NCBI GenBank assembly: GCA_016844545.1
Contig: JAENJC010000090.1
Location: 1-5,753 of the forward strand
Source: Deltaproteobacteria bacterium
GTDB lineage: Bacteria > Desulfobacterota > JAENJC01
Reading direction: 5' to 3'
Length of the DNA: 5,753 nt
The position numbers and the translations under genes were made by a program. Below the pieces are notes generated by a model, which did no database searches, was not told the DNA's origin, and worked only from the letters and a program-made list of their open reading frames with translations. Positions 1-5,534 of this stretch are shown here, one piece after another (within the stretch, counting starts at the first letter, position 1; each line of letters begins with the position of its first letter).

Positions 1-159
1 ATCTGACGATTTTACATTCTCGGCCCCGAATTTCAGCTCCGCAATGGTGACAGGGGAAAGATAGACAGGCTCATCTCCAGTAACGGAGGCCACATCGGCA
101 GGGGACAAAATCCCCCTTTCAACATCGATCCAGATGCATGTATCGATCAGGAAGCCCAT
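1..159 (-). CDS. VapC-like PIN-domain toxin, C-terminal part outside window
   Basis: This is the N-terminal 53 residues of a PIN-domain ribonuclease, the toxin of a type II toxin-antitoxin pair. The translation begins MGFLIDTCIWIDVERG and includes SPVTIAELKFG. In PIN nucleases the first acidic metal ligand follows a short hydrophobic strand (D6 in LIDTCIWI), and the second is a glutamate in a T/S-x-x-E-L motif (E41 in TIAEL); both are visible. The remaining acidic residues would lie beyond the left edge. VapC toxins are usually about 130 residues, so well over half is missing. The start is ATG at 159, preceded by AAGGTG (168-173) with an 8-base spacer. It overlaps the end of the antitoxin gene by 13 bases in another frame, which implies translational coupling. 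The RNA target cannot be predicted from sequence. Family assignment is firm; the intactness of the gene cannot be judged. Confidence 0.85.
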   Translation of the reverse strand, partial: MGFLIDTCIWIDVERGILSPADVASVTGDEPVYLSPVTIAELKFGAENVKSSD

Positions 160-413
160 GGATCACGCACCTTGCCAAGATCGTCCTTCCCTGCCTTCCT
201 TGAATCCTTTATCCATTCCCTGGCCGCTTCCTCCGGCATGGTGTTGTATATGTCCGACATGGCATCAAGAGCTGTCATAGTGGCAGGCCCCGGGACAATG
301 CGCGCCACCTCGTGGTTGTTGCGGATTACTATCAGTTGTTCGTGCTTGAATTCCACGCGGTCAAGCATGGTCCTGAAATTGCGGGCAAGTTCTGTAGCGG
401 TGACAATAAACAT
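147..413 (-). CDS. Phd/YefM-family antitoxin (VapB-type partner of the PIN toxin)
   Basis: An 88-residue antitoxin. Residues 1-45 (MFIVTATELARNF...EVARIVPGP) match the Phd/YefM fold, which dimerises and binds operator DNA: a short strand, a T-A-T-E-L-A-R-N-F helix, and the 'I-x-R-N-N-x-x-V-A-x-I-V-P' strand pair. Residues 46-88 are charged and helical, ending in RDPWAS, as in the tail that wraps and inhibits a PIN toxin. The start ATG at 413 follows AGGAGG (418-423) by four bases. The stop lies 13 bases inside the toxin gene, the usual antitoxin-first order. A strong promoter and a 19-bp palindrome sit directly upstream, so autorepression by the antitoxin or the toxin-antitoxin complex is likely. 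Length is normal for the family. An open frame on the opposite strand over the same bases is a shadow. Confidence 0.9.
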   Translation of the reverse strand: MFIVTATELARNFRTMLDRVEFKHEQLIVIRNNHEVARIVPGPATMTALDAMSDIYNTMPEEAAREWIKDSRKAGKDDLGKVRDPWAS

Positions 414-422
414 GGTCCCTCC

Positions 423-441
423 TAATCAGATAATCTGATTA
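423..441. promoter_or_regulatory. Palindromic operator in front of the antitoxin gene
   Basis: A 19-bp perfect palindrome, TAATCAGAT-A-ATCTGATTA (nine-base arms around one central base). It abuts the -10 box on one side and touches the Shine-Dalgarno on the other, and it covers the predicted transcription start. Phd/YefM and VapB antitoxins bind such palindromes to repress their own operons, so this is the probable operator. As RNA it could also fold next to the ribosome binding site, but the tight loop makes a DNA role more likely. Confidence 0.75.
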
Positions 442-470
442 ATCTTATAACCAGAGGATAAGGTTGTCAA
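442..470 (-). promoter_or_regulatory. Promoter of the toxin-antitoxin operon
   Basis: Read on the minus strand, a perfect -35 box TTGACA (470-465) is followed after exactly 17 bases by TAAGAT (447-442), which matches TATAAT at four of six positions. Transcription would begin near 435, inside the adjacent palindrome and about 20 bases before the antitoxin ATG. The housekeeping sigma-factor assignment is inferred from the consensus match. Confidence 0.7.
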
Positions 471-505
471 GAAGTTTAAGGGAAATTGAGCCTTTGCGAA
501 CGGCA

Positions 506-534
506 TTGACATAAGGCATTTTTAATAATAGTTT
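506..534 (+). promoter_or_regulatory. Possible promoter of the DUF362 gene
   Basis: A perfect TTGACA (506-511) lies upstream of an A/T-rich stretch. At 17-base spacing the -10 would be TAGTTT (529-534, a poor match). TAATAG at 526-531 is an alternative with 14-base spacing. Transcription would start near 540, giving a very short leader. A direct repeat of GGCATT (502-507 and 515-520) overlaps and follows the -35 box. The good -35 box and its position favour a promoter; the weak -10 keeps confidence low. Confidence 0.35.
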
Positions 535-542
535 ATCAGCAT

Positions 543-548
543 GGAGGT
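543..548 (+). promoter_or_regulatory. Shine-Dalgarno that favours the GTG start at 553
   Basis: GGAGGT begins on the last base of the upstream in-frame ATG (541) and ends four bases before GTG 553. No Shine-Dalgarno-like sequence precedes 541, where the upstream bases are A/T-rich. This moves the start of the DUF362 protein four codons downstream of the longest open frame. Confidence 0.65.
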
Positions 549-552
549 AACT

Positions 553-1659
553 GTGAAGAGCAAGGTCTATTTTGCGGATATGAGGACAAACGTCAAGAGG
601 AACCTGTTTGACAAGCTGGATGCACTGCTTGCCAGGGTAGAGTTTAAAGAGAGATTTTCAAAAGGCCAACTTGTTGCCGTAAAACTGCACTTTGGTGAGA
701 AGGGGAATACCTCTTATATTCGACCTAACTTTGTCAGGCGCGTAGTGGACAGGATTAAGGAGACAGGCGCAAGGCCTTTTCTCACAGATGCAAATACACT
801 CTATGTGGGACAGAGGGGGGAGTCTGTCTCCCATCTGATTACCGCCATAGAGAACGGTTTTGACTATGCCGTGGTCGGAGCGCCTTTGATAATAGCTGAT
901 GGCTTGAGAGGGGAATCTGCTCATAAAGTGAAAATAAACGGAGAGCATTTCCAGGAGGCAAGTATAGGCTCCGAGATAGTGGCTGCTGACGGGATGGTTG
1001 TGATGACCCACTTCAAATGCCATGAGATGACCGGGTTCGGCGGGGCAATAAAGAATGTGGGTATGGGGTGCGCTAGTCGGGAAGGAAAGCTTGCCCAGCA
1101 TTCTAATGTGGCTCCTGTAGTTGACCAGTCCAACTGCACAGCTTGTAAGAGCTGTCAAAAGTGGTGCCCAGCAGGGGCTATTACAGTTGGGGAAAAAGCA
1201 TTTATAGATGCAAAGATCTGTATCGGCTGCGGGAAGTGCATAATAGTCTGCCCTGAAAAGACGATCCATATCCAGTGGGATGAGACCACTGCAAAGCTCC
1301 AGGAGAAGATGGCTGAGTATGCCTGTGGGGCCATGAAGGAAAAAGAGGGGAGGGCGGTATTCATCAGCTTTATTACGCAGGTATCCCCTTCATGCGATTG
1401 TTACGGCCACACCGATGCCCACATAGTCCCGGATATCGGGATACTTGTATCCGATGACCCTGTGGCCCTTGACCAGGCCTGTGCAGACCTGGTCAATCAG
1501 CAGGAGGGTTTTAAGAATTCAGCCCTTAAAAAAGGACACGAGCCCGGCGGAGATAAGTTCCGGGGTGTGCATCCAGAAGTAGACTGGGAGATGCAGCTTG
1601 CCCACGCAGAGAAGATGGGGCTTGGGAGCAGGAGTTACGAGTTAGTTGCGGTAAACTGA
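553..1659 (+). CDS. DUF362 domain protein with two [4Fe-4S] ferredoxin motifs
   Basis: A 368-residue iron-sulfur protein of the DUF362 family, whose biochemical role is not established. Residues 1-185 and 275-355 carry family sequence such as VKLHFGEKGN (43-52), THFKCHEMTGFGGAIKN (152-168), SCDC (280-283) and VPDIGILVSDDPVALDQ (292-308). Between them sit two ferredoxin-type CxxCxxCxxxCP motifs with cysteines 195, 198, 201, 205 and 223, 226, 229, 233, enough for two [4Fe-4S] clusters. This suggests low-potential electron transfer in an anaerobe or microaerophile. No signal peptide or membrane segment is seen, so it is probably cytoplasmic. Start choice: an in-frame ATG at 541 exists, but GGAGGT at 543-548 overlaps that ATG and is placed correctly for GTG at 553, giving the family-like beginning (M)KSKVYFADMR. 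With the ATG start the protein would have 372 residues. It is the first gene of a probable two-gene unit. Confidence 0.9.
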   Translation: MKSKVYFADMRTNVKRNLFDKLDALLARVEFKERFSKGQLVAVKLHFGEKGNTSYIRPNFVRRVVDRIKETGARPFLTDANTLYVGQRGESVSHLITAIENGFDYAVVGAPLIIADGLRGESAHKVKINGEHFQEASIGSEIVAADGMVVMTHFKCHEMTGFGGAIKNVGMGCASREGKLAQHSNVAPVVDQSNCTACKSCQKWCPAGAITVGEKAFIDAKICIGCGKCIIVCPEKTIHIQWDETTAKLQEKMAEYACGAMKEKEGRAVFISFITQVSPSCDCYGHTDAHIVPDIGILVSDDPVALDQACADLVNQQEGFKNSALKKGHEPGGDKFRGVHPEVDWEMQLAHAEKMGLGSRSYELVAVN

Positions 1660-1701
1660 CAAGTCTTGCCAATCCATCCTTACTGTGTTACCGTCTGCCC
1701 T

Positions 1702-4308
1702 ATGGAAGTCATTACCTGCCATCATAACTCCGACTTCGATGCCCTCGCATCCATGCTTGCTGCAAAAAAACTCTATCCAGATGCAGTTCCAGTATTCCCA
1801 GGCTCTCAGGAGAGGGTCCTCCGGGACTTTCTTACCCAGAACTCCTTTTTCCGGTTTGAGACTATGTCAGCCAAGGATATAGACCTGGATAAGGTCGAAA
1901 GGCTTATCATTGTCGATACCCGCCAGCCGGGAAGGATCGGCAGGCTTGCGGAGGCCCTGGAAAGGCCAGGTCTTGAGGTGCATATATATGACCACCACCC
2001 GCCTATGATCGGGGATATAGTCGGCACCATCGACGTTCACAGGAAGGTAGGGGCCACAACTACTGTAATGGTGGGCCTGCTCAAAGATAGAGGGATTGAT
2101 ATAACCTCTGAAGAGGCCACAGTCATGATGATGGGGTTGTACGAGGAGACCGGCTGTTTTACCTTTATTTCAACCTCTGGGGAAGACTTGCAGGCTGCGG
2201 CATATCTTCTTTCAAAAGGTGCCAATCTGAATATCGTCACAGATTACATAGTCAAGGAGATGACGTCTGATCAGATATCCCTCTTGAACGAGATGCTCCA
2301 GTCCCTGGCTATTGTCAATATAGGCGGCGTTGATATAGGGATCACTCATGTCCTGGTTGAGGAGTATAAGGGGGACATAGCCATCCTTGCCCATAAATTA
2401 AGGGATATGGAGGGTATGGACGTCCTCTTTGTCCTTGCGGCTGTGGAAGGGAGGCTCCATATAATAGCGAGGAGCAGGATTGATGAGGTGGATGCAGGGG
2501 AGATTGTCGCTGAGTTTGGCGGAGGAGGGCATCATGAGGCCGCCTCCGCATCCATAAAGAAGATCCCTATAGTTGAGGCAAAGGAGAGGTTGATAAATGT
2601 CCTGAGAGACAAGGTCAGGATCAGGAAGTGCGCTAAGGATATAATGTCTTTCCCTGTAAAGACCGTCTCTGCATCCCAGTCCATAGCCGAGGCAGGCGAT
2701 CTTATGGCCAGGTATGACATGGATGCACTGCCTGTTGTTGACGATGGCTCGGTTATAGGGATTATCTCCAAGGCGTCGGTCAGCAAGGCAAGGTATCATG
2801 GTCTTGCAGATTCAAAGGTTACAGATTACATGAATGCAGGAATAGAGACCCTTTCCCCTGATGCCCCTCTTTCAATGGTGAGGCAGATCATTATTGAACA
2901 CAACCAGCCGGCAGTTCCGGTTATAGATAACGGACGATTATCCGGTATCATATCAGAGAACGACATCTTAAAGCTCCTCCATTATGAAACATTAAAGAGC
3001 TCGCTTGAGCCTTACCCACATATCCGTAAGAAGAATATTGCAAAGATGATGGAGGAGAGGCTTCCTGCAAGGGTTTTGGAGATACTTAAAGAGGCCGGTA
3101 TCGTGGCAGACACTCTCGGCTTTACCGTTTATACAGTTGGAGGCTTCGTAAGGGATATTATCTTGAAGTATGAGAATCTGGATATGGACCTGGTAATAGA
3201 AGGCAACGGGATTGCGTTTGCCAATGCCTTTGCAGAAAGATATGGATGCAGGGTAAAGACCCATGAGAAATTTGGGACCGCGGTCATTGTTTTTCCAGAT
3301 GGGTTGAAGGTTGACGTGGCCTCATCAAGGCTTGAACATTATGAGAAGCCAGCGGTCCTTCCCACTGTGGAGAGAGGCTCCATACAGCAGGATCTGTACA
3401 GGAGGGATTTTACCATAAACACCCTCGCTGTGAGCCTTAATCAATCCATATTCGGTGATCTTCTTGATTTCTACGGAGCCCAGAGGGACATAAAGGAAGA
3501 GACTATCCGGGTACTGCACAACCTGAGCTTTGTTGAGGATCCAACGAGGGTCTTTAGGGCCATAAGGTTTGAGCAGAGATTTTCATTCAAGATGAGCAGG
3601 CACACCCATGCCCTTATAGCTAATGCCGTGAAACTCAACTTCTTTGAAAAGCTGAGTGGGAAGAGGTTATTTAACGAACTTGTCCTTATACTTAAGGAAG
3701 AGAGGCCCATAAAGGCCATAAACAGAATGGCTGAACTGTGCCTCCTCAGGTTTATCCACCCAAGGCTCAGGGTCGGAGAAAAGGAGAGAGAGGTAATAGG
3801 GAATATCATAGGGACCCTTGCTTGGTATAGGCTACTCTTCCTGAAAGAGAGATGCGACCCCTCCCTTGTTTACATGATGGGTCTCCTGGACTCCCTGAAG
3901 CTGAAGGAGATTGATGAATTCTGTATCCGGCTTGCAGTCCCTGGAAGGCTCAGGGAAAAGCTCGTAATTGCGAGAAAGACGGGCGTTGTGGCCATGAGAC
4001 GCCTCGCAAGGGGAGGACTTAAGGACAGCGAGCTTTACCACTTATTAAAACCGTTACAGATGGAGGCCCTTCTTTACATCACTGCTAAAGGAGGGGAGAC
4101 TGTAAAGAAGGAGGTCTCCCGCTATATCACTCACCTGATAGAGATAAAGACTGCTCTGAGCGGAAATGACCTGAAAAAGTCCTTCGGGCTGAAGCCTGGC
4201 CCTGAATTTAAAAAGATCCTGGCTGGCCTTCTTGACGCCAAATTAGAAGGAGTTGTGAAGACGAGGGAGGAGGAGATGAAGTGGGTGAAAAGGCGGATTA
4301 AAAAATAG
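1702..4308 (+). CDS. DHH phosphoesterase / CBS pair / tRNA nucleotidyltransferase (CCA- or A-adding) fusion protein
   Basis: An 868-residue multidomain RNA-end enzyme. Residues 1-310 are a DHH/DHHA1 phosphoesterase: HHNSDFDALAS (7-17, ligands H8, D11, D13), D72 in IVDTRQ, DHH (97-99) and GGGGHHEAAS (273-282). Residues about 312-427 are two CBS domains, commonly adenine-nucleotide sensors (ALPVVDDGSVIGIIS and AVPVIDNGRLSGIIS). From about 475 comes a class II nucleotidyltransferase: GGFVRD (480-485), the metal pair D494/D496 in DMDLV, D538, RRDFTIN (567-573), the nucleobase-template motif EDPTR (612-616), and RLFNEL (655-660). A basic helical tail (about 690-868) probably binds tRNA. Fusions of this layout are known in Geobacter-like bacteria and, from memory, in the long A-adding enzyme of Aquifex. 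CCA- versus A-addition cannot be decided here. At the fourth DHH metal site, E149 (EETG) stands where the family usually has Asp. The start is ATG 1702, because the DHH motif begins right there; it lacks a clear Shine-Dalgarno. Two stop codons (TAGTAG, 4306-4311) end the gene. Confidence 0.92.
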   Translation: MEVITCHHNSDFDALASMLAAKKLYPDAVPVFPGSQERVLRDFLTQNSFFRFETMSAKDIDLDKVERLIIVDTRQPGRIGRLAEALERPGLEVHIYDHHPPMIGDIVGTIDVHRKVGATTTVMVGLLKDRGIDITSEEATVMMMGLYEETGCFTFISTSGEDLQAAAYLLSKGANLNIVTDYIVKEMTSDQISLLNEMLQSLAIVNIGGVDIGITHVLVEEYKGDIAILAHKLRDMEGMDVLFVLAAVEGRLHIIARSRIDEVDAGEIVAEFGGGGHHEAASASIKKIPIVEAKERLINVLRDKVRIRKCAKDIMSFPVKTVSASQSIAEAGDLMARYDMDALPVVDDGSVIGIISKASVSKARYHGLADSKVTDYMNAGIETLSPDAPLSMVRQIIIEHNQPAVPVIDNGRLSGIISENDILKLLHYETLKSSLEPYPHIRKKNIAKMMEERLPARVLEILKEAGIVADTLGFTVYTVGGFVRDIILKYENLDMDLVIEGNGIAFANAFAERYGCRVKTHEKFGTAVIVFPDGLKVDVASSRLEHYEKPAVLPTVERGSIQQDLYRRDFTINTLAVSLNQSIFGDLLDFYGAQRDIKEETIRVLHNLSFVEDPTRVFRAIRFEQRFSFKMSRHTHALIANAVKLNFFEKLSGKRLFNELVLILKEERPIKAINRMAELCLLRFIHPRLRVGEKEREVIGNIIGTLAWYRLLFLKERCDPSLVYMMGLLDSLKLKEIDEFCIRLAVPGRLREKLVIARKTGVVAMRRLARGGLKDSELYHLLKPLQMEALLYITAKGGETVKKEVSRYITHLIEIKTALSGNDLKKSFGLKPGPEFKKILAGLLDAKLEGVVKTREEEMKWVKRRIKK

Positions 4309-4313
4309 TAGGC

Positions 4314-4371
4314 ATCTTATCTCTCAGGGTGGGGATAAAAGTCCGCGAGCGTCTCTTCTAAGAGATAGGGT
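4314..4371. repeat. Long-loop inverted repeat between the two gene clusters
   Basis: TATCTCT (4318-4324) is repeated inverted as AGAGATA (4361-4367). Allowing two G-U pairs the stem extends to 11 pairs (4314-4324 with 4361-4371), with a loop of 36 bases. A smaller competing hairpin, TCTCT-TCTA-AGAGA (4352-4365), uses the same right arm. No T tract follows, so it is not a convincing intrinsic terminator. Position suggests an end-of-transcript structure for the upstream gene or a regulatory element for the downstream cluster; neither is shown. The rest of the gap holds only the candidate promoter and the ribosome binding site. Confidence 0.35.
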
Positions 4372-4400
4372 TGTCTTGCCGTAACTAATTGTGTTATCTT
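4371..4400 (+). promoter_or_regulatory. Possible promoter of the small-protein/murQ/anmK cluster
   Basis: TTGTCT (4371-4376, four of six matches to TTGACA) and TATCTT (4395-4400, four of six matches to TATAAT) are separated by 18 bases. Transcription would start near 4407, about 33 bases before the first ATG of the cluster. The -35 box directly abuts the right arm of the inverted repeat. The match is moderate, but a promoter is expected somewhere in this gap. Confidence 0.4.
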
Positions 4401-4423
4401 TGGTCCAGCAGTAATAAAATAAC

Positions 4424-4431
4424 AAAGGAGG
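4424..4431 (+). promoter_or_regulatory. Strong Shine-Dalgarno of the 60-residue protein
   Basis: AAAGGAGG ends eight bases before ATG 4440. It decides the start against the longer frame, which opens with TTG at 4389 and would run through this site. A second in-frame ATG at 4446 has a less favourable 14-base spacing. Confidence 0.75.
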
Positions 4432-4439
4432 ATTCACAA

Positions 4440-4622
4440 ATGTCAATGAAAGTAGAAATCAAAGGGGACAAGCTTTGCATCGAGATTGACCTTCAAAAAC
4501 CCACACCGTCGGCGTCCGGCAAGACCCTGGTTGTAGCCAGCACAAGAGGGAACGTTTCCACTGAGGCTATAATTGATGGGAAGCCTGTGACTATAGGGCT
4601 GAATGCTTACATCTATCCATAA
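4440..4622 (+). CDS. Small conserved-looking protein of unknown function (60 residues)
   Basis: I do not recognise a characterised family. The product begins MSMKVEIKGDKL and ends GLNAYIYP. It looks like a compact, soluble, mostly beta protein: strand-like stretches at 3-8 (MKVEIK), 11-17 (KLCIEID), 27-33 (GKTLVVA), 42-45 (EAII) and 49-58 (PVTIGLNAYI), with turns at GD, PSASG and DGK. No signal peptide, membrane helix, or metal-binding motif is present, and there is a single cysteine (C13). A strong Shine-Dalgarno, a clean stop (TAA, 4620-4622) and only 15 bases to murQ argue that it is expressed and co-transcribed with murQ and anmK. I have an impression of similar short proteins carrying a 'SGKTLVVAST.GN' core in other bacteria, but cannot verify it. 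A role in amino-sugar recycling is only guilt by association. Confidence 0.75.
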   Translation: MSMKVEIKGDKLCIEIDLQKPTPSASGKTLVVASTRGNVSTEAIIDGKPVTIGLNAYIYP

Positions 4623-4637
4623 AAGCGTAGGATTAGT

Positions 4638-5534
4638 ATGCAAAAAGGGATACCTCTTACAGAAGGGATAAACCCGGCCTCCAAAGATTTAGATGTTAAA
4701 GCTATCGCCGAGATCATTGAGATTATGAACAATGAGGACAGGCGGGCCGTGGAGGCGGTCTTTCAGGCAAGGGAGCAGATTGAGAAGGCCATAGCGGCCG
4801 TTGTGGAGACATTTAACAACGGCGGGCGGCTCTTCTATATCGGAGCAGGGACCAGCGGAAGGCTTGGAGTGCTTGATGCTTCAGAGTGTCCTCCTACCTT
4901 CAGCGCCCCTCCTGAGATGGTTCAGGGGATCATTGCAGGAGGTGATGCTGCCCTGAGAAAGGCGGTTGAAGGGGCGGAGGATGATGAGGAGGCAGGCAGA
5001 CAGGCCATCTATGCGAGCGGCGTGAGTAAGGGTGACATGGTAATCGGCATATCTGCTTCTGGGTTGGCTGCCTTTGTGATTAGCGCCCTGGAAGAGGCCA
5101 TGATGATAGGAGCAAGGACGTGGCTGATTACATGCAACAAAAAGATTGAGCCATTTGTCGAATCTATGGTTGACGGTATTCTTGCAATTGACACCGGGGC
5201 GGAGGTTATTGCAGGTTCAACGCGCCTTAAGGCCGGGACTGCTACGAAGCTTGTCCTCAACATGATAACAACGATTTCGATGGTTAAAACAGGAAAGGTC
5301 TACGGCAATCTTATGGTGGATGTAAACCCTACCAACAAAAAGCTTAAAGAGAGGGCAATGAGGATAATATCCGAGGTCGCGCAATGTGGTATGGACGAGG
5401 CAGGAGAACTCCTCGTTACATCTGGAAATATTCCAAAGATGGCAATAGTAATGAAGATAAAAGGAGTAGAAAGGGTCGCCGCAGAGAGATTATTGGCAGA
5501 GCATAAAGGAATCTTGAGAGAGGCGATAAAATGA
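4638..5534 (+). CDS. murQ: N-acetylmuramic acid 6-phosphate etherase
   Basis: MurQ cleaves the D-lactyl ether of MurNAc-6-phosphate to give GlcNAc-6-phosphate and D-lactate, in the cytoplasmic branch of peptidoglycan recycling. The 298 residues match the usual family length. Signature sequences: the N-terminal LTEGINPASKDLD (7-19), YIGAGTSGRLGVLDASECPPTF (67-88) of the SIS sugar-phosphate fold, AVEGAEDD (109-116), GSTRLKAGTATKLVLNM (193-209), and GKVYGNLMVDV (219-229). The two catalytic glutamates known from E. coli MurQ fall at the same numbers, E83 and E114. Residues about 240-298 form the small helical C-terminal domain typical of the family. One departure: the loop usually written ASGRTPYV is ASGLAAFV here (140-147). 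The start ATG 4638 follows a weak AGGA (4629-4632). The gene is 15 bases after the small gene, and its stop overlaps the anmK start as ATGA, so all three are probably one operon. Confidence 0.95.
   Translation: MQKGIPLTEGINPASKDLDVKAIAEIIEIMNNEDRRAVEAVFQAREQIEKAIAAVVETFNNGGRLFYIGAGTSGRLGVLDASECPPTFSAPPEMVQGIIAGGDAALRKAVEGAEDDEEAGRQAIYASGVSKGDMVIGISASGLAAFVISALEEAMMIGARTWLITCNKKIEPFVESMVDGILAIDTGAEVIAGSTRLKAGTATKLVLNMITTISMVKTGKVYGNLMVDVNPTNKKLKERAMRIISEVAQCGMDEAGELLVTSGNIPKMAIVMKIKGVERVAAERLLAEHKGILREAIK

Noticed and set aside
172..438. 88-codon plus-strand open frame over the antitoxin
   Set aside because: It mirrors the antitoxin gene, which has a strong ribosome binding site, promoter, operator and family match; the plus-strand frame has none of these.
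658..1269. 203-codon open frame on the minus strand opposite the DUF362 gene
   Set aside because: It lies wholly antisense to a gene with clear family motifs and two ferredoxin motifs, and its translation is rich in His, Cys, Tyr and Pro without any recognisable domain.
1300..1659. Frameshift or truncation in the DUF362 gene after the ferredoxin motifs
   Set aside because: The C-terminal family motifs (SCDC, VPDIGILVSDDPVALDQ) continue in the same frame, so the gene is intact.
3471..3809. 112-codon minus-strand open frame inside the nucleotidyltransferase region
   Set aside because: It is antisense to conserved catalytic motifs and has no plausible start signal or domain.
4389..4439. N-terminal extension of the small protein from TTG at 4389
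   Set aside because: The extension would be translated through the candidate promoter and a strong Shine-Dalgarno, and has no ribosome binding site of its own.
4309..4439. A riboswitch before the murein cluster
   Set aside because: No known riboswitch core was recognisable, and the predicted transcription start leaves a leader of only about 33 bases.
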